64,000 nucleotides of DNA from Branchiostoma floridae (lineage: Eukaryota > Chordata > Leptocardii > Amphioxiformes > Branchiostomatidae): NCBI RefSeq assembly GCF_000003815.2, contig NC_049993.1:15893367-15957366 (forward strand). Reading direction: 5' to 3'. Below are positions 1 through 9,595 of the stretch, one piece after another (within the stretch, counting starts at the first letter, position 1; each line of letters starts with the position of its first letter). Under the pieces are notes generated by a model. The model was not told where the DNA came from, did no database searches, and was given only the letters and a program-made list of their open reading frames with translations. The position numbers and the translations under genes were made by a program.

Positions 1-435
1 TTGACGCAAAGCAACATATCAATCAAATTATACACCAAAGACACCAAAGATTGATCACTAGAATATGAAAATGTCAGTTCAATTTCCGCCAAATAATGCC
101 ATTGTTTTCAAAAGATGTCTCCTAAAATTTTCATGTTCTTACCACTACCATAACGTTTATTTGTTAGTTATCTTGAAGGTAAGTAAGCTGTTCAAGAAAA
201 TTTAGAATAATCAATGCTATGTTCGTTCCAGCGATTGACACAAAAGAATTGAACATTTAACGGACTATAATAGTTAAATATGTATTTTTTTTCTTATAGA
301 AGCAAACGAGCTGGCTGTTCAAGGGCCCATCACGGGAAATAGGACAGTGGAAAACTGGGAGATGTGACAGCCAGCATCCCTTTATTTGCAAGAAGCCAAA
401 ATGATAACAAGTTGATTCTGATGATGAGGCCGGCA

Positions 436-775
436 ATGTTGATTTCATTATATGGATGACATAATTTGGAAACCCTGAAACTGATGCGGGCGTGCGAGTA
501 AAAATGTTACCATTATTGGTTGAAGTTATGGCTGAGCACACAGAGTATGGTATACAAAAATAGTTGTTTGTTTCAATTTTGGTCGGTCGTATCTTCTTCT
601 TTGAGATTGGAATTTACTTTGGCACTCTATGACAATAGTATTATTAATTTGTCAATTTTATTTGTCAATTTATGGCATATGTATGCTCATTTGACAGCTG
701 TTTTGTAAGATTTGCACTACTCTTGAAAACGGATGAAAATTGATGTCACCCATATAGTCAAATCAACATGGTCTA
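436..775. mobile_element. MITE-like repeat, family A, copy 1
   Basis: The left end reads like ATGTTGATTTCATTATATGG followed by ATGACAT near 436-465. The same motif returns in reverse complement near 741-775 (GATGTCACCCATATAGTCAA and onward). The interior shares words with copies at 845-1115, 12400-12600, 37902-38230 and 58867-59190, such as GGTCAGGAAGGTTGAA and TTGGAATTGACTTTGGCATT-like stretches. No transposase frame is present, so this looks like a non-autonomous inverted-repeat element of about 330 bp. The exact ends and target duplication were not resolved. Confidence 0.55.
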
Positions 776-839
776 AAGAGAAATGTAGGACTGTGTGAAT
801 AAAAAATTGTTGTTCAAAAAAACCTACCTTGATTTTGAT

Positions 840-1115
840 ATCTAAATGGTCAGAAAGGTTGAAGAAATGACTAAACACACAAAACATGGTATACAGAACG
901 ACATATTTCTTTTTCGTTCGCATCTAATTTGAGTTTAGAATTTATTTGCCACTCTATAACTGTTACAGTATGTAGTAGTATTTAGTTGTTATTTTTTTCA
1001 ATATGTGCTCAATTTACATATGTTTTGTACTGTTAGCAGTATTCTTGAAAATGGATAAAAATTAGTGTTTGCGCGCGTGGATGTCATCCATATAGTCAAA
1101 TCAACATAGCCTAAA
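840..1115. mobile_element. MITE-like repeat, family A, copy 2 (one end)
   Basis: This stretch contains the family A interior (AAATGGTCAGAAAGGTTGAA near 845) and ends with the reverse-complement terminal motif near 1080-1112. It abuts copy 1 almost directly, so the two probably derive from a tandem or nested insertion sharing one terminus. Confidence 0.5.
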
Positions 1116-1335
1116 GAGAAATGGATGACTGGGCTGTATGTTGTAAGATGTCGAGAAAATAGCAGCAACCTGCTCATGGTCTCGTTTCTTTGCATTTGGG
1201 CATATGTAGAAATACGTGTATTTTTTTTTGGCAGGTTCGCGTTTACAGTGAACCTACAAGAAATGTACCCAAATTATTAATTCTATGTTTGACACCTAGT
1301 ATGACACCATTCATTACTTTCTTTTATGCAGTTGT

Positions 1336-1390
1336 AACATAACATAACATAACATAACATAACGTAACGTAACGTAACGTAACGTAACAT
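1336..1390. repeat. Compound pentanucleotide microsatellite
   Basis: Eleven uninterrupted 5 bp units: five AACAT, then five AACGT, then one AACAT. The block of AACGT units indicates that a single point-mutated unit was later amplified. Confidence 0.95.
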
Positions 1391-3117
1391 ATTGTATGGA
1401 GGCTCTATTATTATACTATACTGTTAAATTACTAGCTTTTTATTATCCTTTATGCCTAATTGTAGCAATTCATCAACGTTTTGCGTGGTAAAAATATGGA
1501 AATAATGAACTGTTTATTGGATAGAAATGTCTTGGATAAAGACAGGACCGGTCCAAATTAGCCTCAGCATACTGACTTGTCCATCGTTGTGTGCCTTTAA
1601 GTGGTAAACGTTTTGGGAAGAAATGAAAATATTTCAGATATTTGGGGCCTCTTTTTGTTGTAAAAAAAAACCACAAAACATAGGACAATTCCTCTTACTT
1701 TATCTAATCAATACAGTAATTATGTTACATTACAACGGATATGACCTTAAGGTAGAAAATATGGTGTTTTAGAGACTATAAAAACTGAATACAAATAATC
1801 ATTTTTAGTATCAACTTTAATGTGAAATAGCATAAAACATGGGATACTAGTAGTTCACTTAGTTTACTTAAAAGTATTGTACTTGTAATCACTGCAAATA
1901 TGATGCAAAAGAAAAATGTCACGCACTTTTTATAGACTGGAAAAGACTAATTGTGAAACCGTGTCTGTTGTTTGCATTAGAATCATATTGCCTTGAAGAG
2001 TCAGACATTGAACTAGCATTTGATATTTGGAGAGTGCTGATTCCCGATTATTAACATGGGTTAAGGACAGTAAGGTTCTGTATGCTGGAAAGGAAGTTTT
2101 GCCGCACCAGGAATATGTTTATAGCCTCTTTGAAGGACTCATTATTATTCTTTCCTTGCCAGTGTCCGACTGAAAGCAGAATTCAGGGTGCCTTACAACT
2201 CCCTTTCCCAGCATATAGAACATTAGCCCATGTTGAAAAGTTTGAATCAGCGCTCCCTAAAAAGCGCCGCCACTACAGAAGTCGGCGATGGAGGCTTACT
2301 TTGAATTTGCAAACTAGAAAGATATCTTAATATCCTTCGAAAATACGTGTACACGTACATGTGCCTATACGGCTTAGAGGGATAATAAAAATTTGGTGTA
2401 TTTGTAAAATTGGACTCCTTAATGATTAATATTGGCTAAGAATTTCAAAGTAGCTTACAGCAAAGTCTGTCTTAGTGATATGAAATGAAGGATATTTACT
2501 AATGAGGTCATATCACTGGGCCGCGTCTGCCATCGACTGTTTGCGATAGACATTCGCCAACCGGTTGCAAACAGGCGCAAATGGACCCCAATTTGCATCT
2601 AAAATGGTGAATATTTTTGAAAATTAAGGAAAGATATCACCATTTGTCATAATGGTGCAAATGGTCGCGAACTAAGGGCCAACAGTCGTAATCACTGTAA
2701 ATGACTCCCCTGGCATACTTTTCCCTATATTAGTTTAATTGCTACTATTTGACCAGCAATCCGCGGAGCCTGTTTGAGTCTAATCCCGGCGTATGGGAGC
2801 TTCCGAATCTCTTTTGTTCTTTGCTAGGCCAGAAAAATCGCGAACCAGCGCTGCCGCCAAAATGAACGCCTTTCACACCAGAAATCTGCGAAGGAAGCTA
2901 CTCTAATATCATCTAATTTTTGTGTATTTCTATCCCAAAATCTGGAATGTAGAAAAACAGAATCACAAGTATTCAGTGGGTTTCAAGTTGTACTAAAACT
3001 GTGTGTAGTTTCATCGTAGTGCGACCGAGCAATCAAAAGTTACATTCGATCATATGTATAGAATACTACTTTACTACAAGCCTGGGCGCGCCAACCGAGC
3101 ACGAGGAACACGTTACC
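1391..3117. other. No gene recognised
   Basis: AT-rich sequence with only short open frames (for example near 2082-2330) that show no recognisable family, splice pairing or composition shift. Nothing here can be supported as a gene. Confidence 0.6.
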
Positions 3118-3231
3118 TACTCTCCAAGCAGAGCTTGAGTCGCGTAGATATAGCAGTAGTCGGAAAAATTACACCGGCGCTCCGTAAGAGGACTACTATA
3201 TCTACGCGACTCAACCTCTGCTTGGAGAGTA
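3118..3231. mobile_element. Imperfect hairpin element (foldback MITE-like)
   Basis: The left arm at 3118-3161 begins TACTCTCCAAGCAGAG and the right arm at 3191-3231 is its reverse complement, ending CTCTGCTTGGAGAGTA. The arms differ by one substitution and a 3-base indel around a 29-base loop. The arms make up about three quarters of the element, so the single strand would fold almost completely. There is no coding capacity. Confidence 0.8.
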
Positions 3232-5010
3232 CGGCGTTACCTCCAACTTTGAACCTCCGTTGCAATACCGTGACTCGCCGCCGTTATCGAACCTAACCTT
3301 CCATTTCATAAACCCTACCTATGCACCAAATATCATGCAAAACCATCCGCAACGTCTCGAGTTATGTATTCTACAAAAAAAAAAAGCGGACGCACACACT
3401 GAGCCCGCTGCGCGGTTCCGACTTAAAGTGCTACGCCAACCATTTTCGAACACGGCCTTCGTTTACGTAACCGTGAATAAAATACCAAATATCATAAAAA
3501 TCCATCAACAGCTACTCTACTTATACAATATGCTGTTGATCTACACGTAGTACCAGGGACATAACATGAGGTCTTAACCAAAAATATATGGCAAAGGTAA
3601 CAACAAAGTTTTAGGTTTCCTTTCAAGTGAATGGTACATCATAGGAAATTCGTGCGCCGTCCATGATATAGGGTGTTAGGACCTAATTTGCATAAGCGAA
3701 CAACCGAACTAGTTCCATTTCTACACTATGTTAATGCTACCTCACCAGTGCTACTTCGCGATACGTTTTGACCATTTTCGATATTCTCTTCTCATGCATA
3801 CACAGGTCAGCAATACTATTTGGGTCATCAGGCTGAAACAAAATGTTCACCGTTTTAGCAGACAACTAATAGTAATACGAAAAAAACATCGCTGGTCGGC
3901 CCACTTCCCCATTCCAAAAGCATTAACGTTACAATCACAAAATTTATCATATAGTCACCAAGCCAATCAAAGTTGAGAAGCAAAAGGGACCATAACACGC
4001 ACTTCCGGTGTAAAACCGCGCGCGCCAGATTTGAACTCCGACCCGGAACAGCAACGCCAGCTGGGAGAGTCGAACAAGTCAAGCCAAGCCAAGTTCGTGC
4101 CGAGGTACAGATCCTGGAATATTGATTATGCCCATACTTATATAATAGCTGTATACACTACGTATGTCAAGGTGCTATAAACTCCATTATAATGTACCTG
4201 GTTCTTTGGTAGATTTGGTCGTTGAATGATGACAAGAATTTTTGAGGCAAAGATGGTCTGTGGCTTGCAAGGCCGAGGCGCAACTTTAGTTTCGACTTCT
4301 GTTCATATTCTGTGTATTATTGTGTCCTTCAGATATACCCTGAGGTATAGGAATAATCTAGAGATTCATATTTGCTAAAAATGTAGTAATCATCTGTGTA
4401 TTTTCGATAGAAATTTGAGTTTGGCGTGGGGCGCGTGCTCTATTTTTGGCAACGCCACTACGGCGTTGTTCCAAAAGAGGTGCAAACCAAAGTTTTACAG
4501 AAATTTGTGTTACCAGCCAAGACTATCTGCTATAATTTTCTTGATCTGTGGCATAGTTAATGTCAAACTAACTATTGCTTCTTACAGGAAGTGCAGGGCT
4601 AGAGGAGAAGGAGAAGAAGAGAGATCTCTGTGACATCCTGCTTTACCTGTATCAAGCATAAGGTACTATGTCTTTTAATGTATAATGTATGTTTCTTGGA
4701 ATCACCATTTGAGAGCGCTGTTACAGCAAGCTTCGAAAGCCCCTTTCAGGTTGTCAGTGGGCAGGTTGCACGTATTAACGATAAATTACGTAAGACTAAC
4801 AGTGAGAACATGAAACGAGGGCTAATATGGACAAATAGGTCGCTCCACCCACAAGGGGGTTTCTTTTAACACCCGACTCGTCCCGAGGCAAAGCCGAGCA
4901 ACCCTATTTGCCCATAGCATGGCCGAATGACTATGAACTGTTTTAGTATATGGCCAATAGCCCAAAGATTCTCTCTTTTTTTATCTCAGGATTGAATCAA
5001 GGGCAACGTA
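3232..5010. other. Non-coding interval with a repeat copy at 3611-3790
   Basis: No gene recognised. Positions 3611-3790 resemble 8539-8705 on the other side of the zinc-finger gene. Shared words include GTGAAT, GGTACAT, AGGAAATTC, TAGGACCT, ATTTGCATAA and AGTTCCATTTCTACA in the same order. The C+G-richer stretch near 3990-4105, followed by a GT, could be an untranslated first exon, but this is a guess. Confidence 0.45.
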
Positions 5011-5586
5011 CGAGGGGCATTCAATAAGTAATGTCCCTGACCCATTTCCCATAGCAGGAGATTAATGAAACTTGGCACAGTTATTAGTCTTTCTCTTCAT
5101 AGGAACCACCCAGAGTTTTGCATTTCTCCCATCATTTGATGTAGCTCTGGACACCGTTCTTGTAGGACATCCCAGGTTGGTCCTCCGACAGATGCCTCAT
5201 CAATGGCAGAAGAGGGACGACCAGGTCTGGGAGCTGTTTCCACAGACTTCCGACCTTGTTTGAATTCAGGATGCCAGCGTTTTACAAGGTCATATGATGG
5301 GGCATCATCACCATAAGTTTTTTTCATTTCATCAAAAGTCCCCTTTGGTGTGCGTCCTTTCAAATACAAAAACCGGATCACTGCGCGACACTCAACTTGC
5401 TCCATTTCACACCTGGTCCATTTCACACCTGACTCAGTTCAAACACCAGTAAATCAGTAACCACAATTAGTTCAGAGCTGTTTTGCAGCATAACCCATAG
5501 AGATATGACTCATTACACATGCAAAATTTCATCTAGATCAGACAACTGGAAGTGGGTCAGGGACATTACTTATTGAATGCCCCTCG
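5011..5586 (-). mobile_element. Internally deleted mariner-family transposon
   Basis: The element is 576 bp. Its 39 bp terminal inverted repeats lie at 5011-5049 and 5548-5586, begin CGAGGGGCATTCAATAAGTA, and differ at one position. TA dinucleotides flank both ends (5009-5010 and 5587-5588), matching the TA target duplication of the mariner/Tc1 superfamily. The only reading frame is the transposase N-terminal helix-turn-helix, on the minus strand; the catalytic part is missing. It is therefore non-autonomous but could be mobilised in trans if a full copy exists. Confidence 0.92.
5097..5426 (-). pseudogene. Mariner transposase N-terminal fragment
   Basis: About 109 residues are open. The recognisable part starts at a Met at 5405 (MEQVECRAVIRFLYLKGRTP) and runs through the winged helix-turn-helix region, including SYDLVKRWHPEFKQGRKSVE and the APRPGRPSSA linker typical of mariner transposases. 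A complete mariner transposase is about 340-350 residues with a DD34D catalytic triad; no catalytic segment is present before the element's other end. The tail after IDEASV does not continue the family and reads into fused non-coding sequence. This is a remnant, not a working transposase. Confidence 0.88.
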
Positions 5587-6046
5587 TATATCCACAATAT
5601 TGCATTATGTTTAAAACAAAGGAGAGCTGACCTGAGTTATTTAGTGAGAATGTATTGATCAATGGACCTTTTCATGTCTCTACAACATGGTGTTTTCATG
5701 TGCTATCTAATCCCCTGGGCAATTAGCTTGCACAGTGTGAGCTGACTAGTGGTGCAGAAAAAGTATGGTACTATGTAAAATGTCTGGTTCTATTTTATAC
5801 AGTTCAATGGAGGTCATAGTACCACACTCTTTTCATAGCACCACACTTCTCCGCACCTGGTGATATAAACACAGTAATTGAAGGCTCTGATTGGCTGAGG
5901 GTTAGTGGCCATTGTCTTCATATACTTTATATATTTTGAGACAATGAAATATAATGTAAAGGGATCAATCACTTTGTACGTAAAAAAATCAAACATAGTA
6001 GGTATAAAGTAAAAGCACTATAATAAGTTGTTCAATGATAAACCAT

Positions 6047-6077
<31 letters not shown>

Positions 6078-6112
6078 ACATTTAACACATCTTTGTTTCC
6101 TAACACTTACAG
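5587..6112. other. Intergenic/intron sequence ahead of zinc-finger gene
   Basis: AT-rich, with no coding signal. It contains seven TTGA units at 6047-6074. A pyrimidine-rich tract ends in an AG at 6111-6112, a good splice acceptor 13 bases before the zinc-finger start codon. The gene therefore probably has an upstream untranslated exon that was not located. Confidence 0.55.
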
Positions 6113-6125
6113 ATTATTTTAGAAG

Positions 6126-7679
6126 ATGGAAGATCCTAGCTGCAGCTCTGGACAACACACGGTAAACCACACCGGTTTCAAACGCTACATCTGTGGAGAG
6201 TGTGGATACAGGACAGCTCAAAAATCAATCTTATCCAGGCACATGAGAACTCATACAGGGGAAAAGCCCTACAGGTGTGGGGAATGTAGGTACAGGACAG
6301 CTAAAAGGTCTAATTTACTCGTACATATGAGAACCCACACAGGAGAAAAACCCTACAAGTGTGACCAGTGTGACTATTCTGCAGCATACAAGACTGCTTT
6401 GGACAAACATCTTAGAGCTAAACACACTGGTGAGAAACCCTACATGTGTGGAGAGTGTGGGTACAAGACAGCTCAAAAATCAACCTTAACCAGACACATG
6501 AGAACTCACACAGGAGAAAAACCCTACATGTGTGATGAGTGTGGATACAGGACGGCTCAGAAGTCTCATTTATCTGAACATATGAAAACTCATACAGGCG
6601 AAAAGCCATACAAGTGTGACCAGTGTGACTATTCTGCAGCTCACAAAATTTCTTTGGACCAACACCTAGCTAAACACACTGGAGAGAAACCGTATTTGTG
6701 TGAGCATTGTGGATACAAGACAACTAAACATTCTCACTTATCCCGACATCTTAGAACTCACACAGGCGAAAAGCCCTACAAGTGTGACCAGTGTGACTAT
6801 TCTGCAGCACAGAAAACTGCTTTGGAACTTCATATGGCCAAACACACTGGAGAAAAACCCTACATGTGTGGCATGTGTGGGTACAAGACAGCTCTCAAGT
6901 CTAAATTATCCAGGCATATGAGATCTCACTCAGGAGACAAGTGTGACTATTCTGCTGCACGAAACTCCAGTATGGACAAACATCCAGCCAAACACACCGA
7001 TGAGAAACCATACATTTGTAAAGAGTGTGGATACAGGACAGCTAACAAGTCTAGATTATCCCAGCACATGAAAATGCATACAAGAAAGAATGACTACAAG
7101 TGTGACCAGTGTGACTACTCTGCTATGACTAAGTCAACTTTAGACTACCATCTCAAAGCAAAACACACAGGAGAGAAATCCTACGCCTGTGGGGAGTGTG
7201 GGTACAGGACAGCTAGAAAGTACAACTTATCTTCACATATGAAAACTCATACTGGTGAAAAACCCTACATGTGTGGGGAGTGTGGATACAGGGCAGCTAA
7301 TAAGAGTCACATATCTCAGCATATGAAAACTCACACAGGTGTAAAACCCTATATGTGTGGGGAGTGTGGATACAGGACTGCTCGCAAGGCTGTCTTATCA
7401 AGGCACGTGAGAACTCACACAGGGGAAAAGCCCTACAAGTGTGACCAATGTGACTATTCTGCAGCACAGAAAACTGCTTTGGAACTTCATATGGCCAAAC
7501 ACACGGGAGAAAAACCCTACATGTGTGGTATCTGTGGATACAGGGCAGCTATAAAGTCTCACCTTATCCAGCACATGAGAACCCACACAGGGGAAAAACC
7601 TTACAAGTGTGACCAGTGTGAGTATTCTGCAGCACAGAAACCCAGTCTGGACCGTCACTATCAAGCTAAACACAGTTGA
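6126..7679 (+). CDS. C2H2 zinc-finger protein, 18 tandem fingers
   Basis: 517 residues in one exon. A short leader (MEDPSCSSGQHTVNHTGFK) is followed by 18 fingers with TGEKPY linkers. Seventeen have complete C-x2-C...H-x3/4-H spacing. The tenth (near residues 274-295) has lost its linker and first cysteine (SGDKCDYSAA) and cannot bind zinc normally. Two finger types recur, often alternating: CGECGYRTAxKSxLSxHM and CDQCDYSAAxKxxLDxHL. Fingers 8 and 16 are identical. The array suggests a nuclear DNA-binding protein; no KRAB, BTB or other effector domain is present. It belongs to the large lancelet-type poly-zinc-finger families, and no single vertebrate orthologue can be named. The ATG lies just after a splice acceptor (6111-6112), and the frame is intact to the TGA. 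Confidence 0.93.
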   Translation: MEDPSCSSGQHTVNHTGFKRYICGECGYRTAQKSILSRHMRTHTGEKPYRCGECRYRTAKRSNLLVHMRTHTGEKPYKCDQCDYSAAYKTALDKHLRAKHTGEKPYMCGECGYKTAQKSTLTRHMRTHTGEKPYMCDECGYRTAQKSHLSEHMKTHTGEKPYKCDQCDYSAAHKISLDQHLAKHTGEKPYLCEHCGYKTTKHSHLSRHLRTHTGEKPYKCDQCDYSAAQKTALELHMAKHTGEKPYMCGMCGYKTALKSKLSRHMRSHSGDKCDYSAARNSSMDKHPAKHTDEKPYICKECGYRTANKSRLSQHMKMHTRKNDYKCDQCDYSAMTKSTLDYHLKAKHTGEKSYACGECGYRTARKYNLSSHMKTHTGEKPYMCGECGYRAANKSHISQHMKTHTGVKPYMCGECGYRTARKAVLSRHVRTHTGEKPYKCDQCDYSAAQKTALELHMAKHTGEKPYMCGICGYRAAIKSHLIQHMRTHTGEKPYKCDQCEYSAAQKPSLDRHYQAKHS

Positions 7680-9595
7680 GAACACCTGTGTGTGTTGGTA
7701 CAAGAAAGATAGAAATCTGTCCTTTCTAAACAGATGAGAACAAGAACAGCAGAAAGCATTCAACTATCCAGAGAAACACACCAGTAATAGGTATGAGTAT
7801 GTATTGAACCAGCAAGTGTGGCCCTTTCATCTTTTCCATTAGAAAGAGATGTGGGTCTCCTAAGAGATGTAGGAGATACAGTTGGCAAAAATGTGAGTGT
7901 GAACTGAAGTAGTGGGAGTGTAAATAGTGCCCACCTGTACCAGTATGTAGGGACTGATGGAGAAGACATAAGCTTCGGGTTTTTTTTGTTGAGAACTGAT
8001 AATCATAGTTGTTATGAATGTTTCTTGTTTAAACCTGACCCTAACTTTTTTTTAGTTTTATCGTTTGTTTGTTCGAATCATTGTAATAACATAATAGTGA
8101 TAAAAACTAAGATCACAGAAATGTTGTGCCCATTCGACTAGTTGACAATTAGTTATTTAGCACTCATTGCATAGTACAAGGTAAATGTTCAGACCTATCC
8201 TTGTTCTTGTTTACATCTGAACTTTTTTGTTAATTATACTTCTCTCAAGGAAAGATATTGTTTTTGCGGGTGTGGTCTTTTTCATCTTATTTCACATGGT
8301 AGTAGTCAAGAAGACATGTACAGTCTATCGTTTTTGCCATGTGGGTCGGTTGATTGGATATAAGCAAACATGAATTCATATATTGTGTTTCTAGTAATTA
8401 AGTCCTAATTGACATGATAGTGCCGACAATGCTATGTTATACTTAGAAACAGGATAACTCAGTTGGAATGAGGGTAGTTTTGGCTTTGGACAATATTAGG
8501 CCATTGAAATATTAGTGGCGTACCATACCGAGTTTAATGTTTCCTTTTAAGTGAATCATTTTCCTTAATGGTACATGGTAGGAAATTCATACCCATGATA
8601 GGGGGATAGGACCTGATTTGCATAATTGTATTGCTGAAGTAGTTCCATTTCTACAACTACAATGTAAGTTAATGACTTCCTCATACGTTTTCCAATTTTT
8701 CAATCGATAAAAGTTACTTATTATTGTTACACAATATTCGACAGGAGAGAAATCAAACAAAACAACTACACCTTGATCTTGTTTGGGAAATTTATTGAAA
8801 TGACATCAAAGACAACCACAAGTAAAATTAACGGTTCACGATGACAATCATGTTGTGTCCCATCTCTTTTTTTATCATGAGCAAGATAACTTTATTAGCA
8901 TAATGGTGTGTATGAATGACATTTGAGTAGACAATGTCAATCTCTGAGATACTCCTGATATTGAGGCGTTTTGATACGTGACCCTACTAATATCTGCTTG
9001 AAGGTCGCGTTAATTTCAGTACATCCAATGTTGTAATCAGTGTTCAAATTTGAGTTCCCAAACAGTGCGATCTAACAAATAGATAACCACAATATGGTTA
9101 TATAAAACTCAAGAAAACTGCAAAAACAATTAACAAAACCGTGCGAGAATCGTACATGAAGAAAACATGTACATCAGAACAAAATGACACATCAGAAACA
9201 TAATCAAATATTATAAATAATGTAGAGCTTAACTCTTTAAAACTCTAACAGCAAAGGGATCGGGAAAACCCAATATAATAGGTTCGAAAAACGAATAAAC
9301 GCCAAGACGATTGCTTCATCTACATGTAATACTGTAGAAGGGAAAATGCTCACGGAGATGTTGGGGGGGGGGATTAGAGTTTTTGCAGTAGTTTCAAAAT
9401 CGCGGCTCCCAAAAGGGAAAGACGGACAAAAGACAGAAAAATCTTGGTGGCTTTAATTTCGTAATAAAGAGATCATGGCGAAAACCGCGAACATTTTCCC
9501 TTCTACAGTATCTAGCTGAACTAGACAGCCATTTCATACTACCGTTTCCAGGCACGGTATAGACTGTAGGAAGCTACTAAAACGGCGGCGTGAGT
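7680..9595. other. Convergent intergenic region
   Basis: Lies between the 3' ends of the zinc-finger gene (+) and ZGLP1 (-), so it should contain both 3' UTRs. No gene is seen. Positions 8539-8705 are a diverged direct copy of 3611-3790. A nine-G run is near 9362-9371. Confidence 0.6.
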
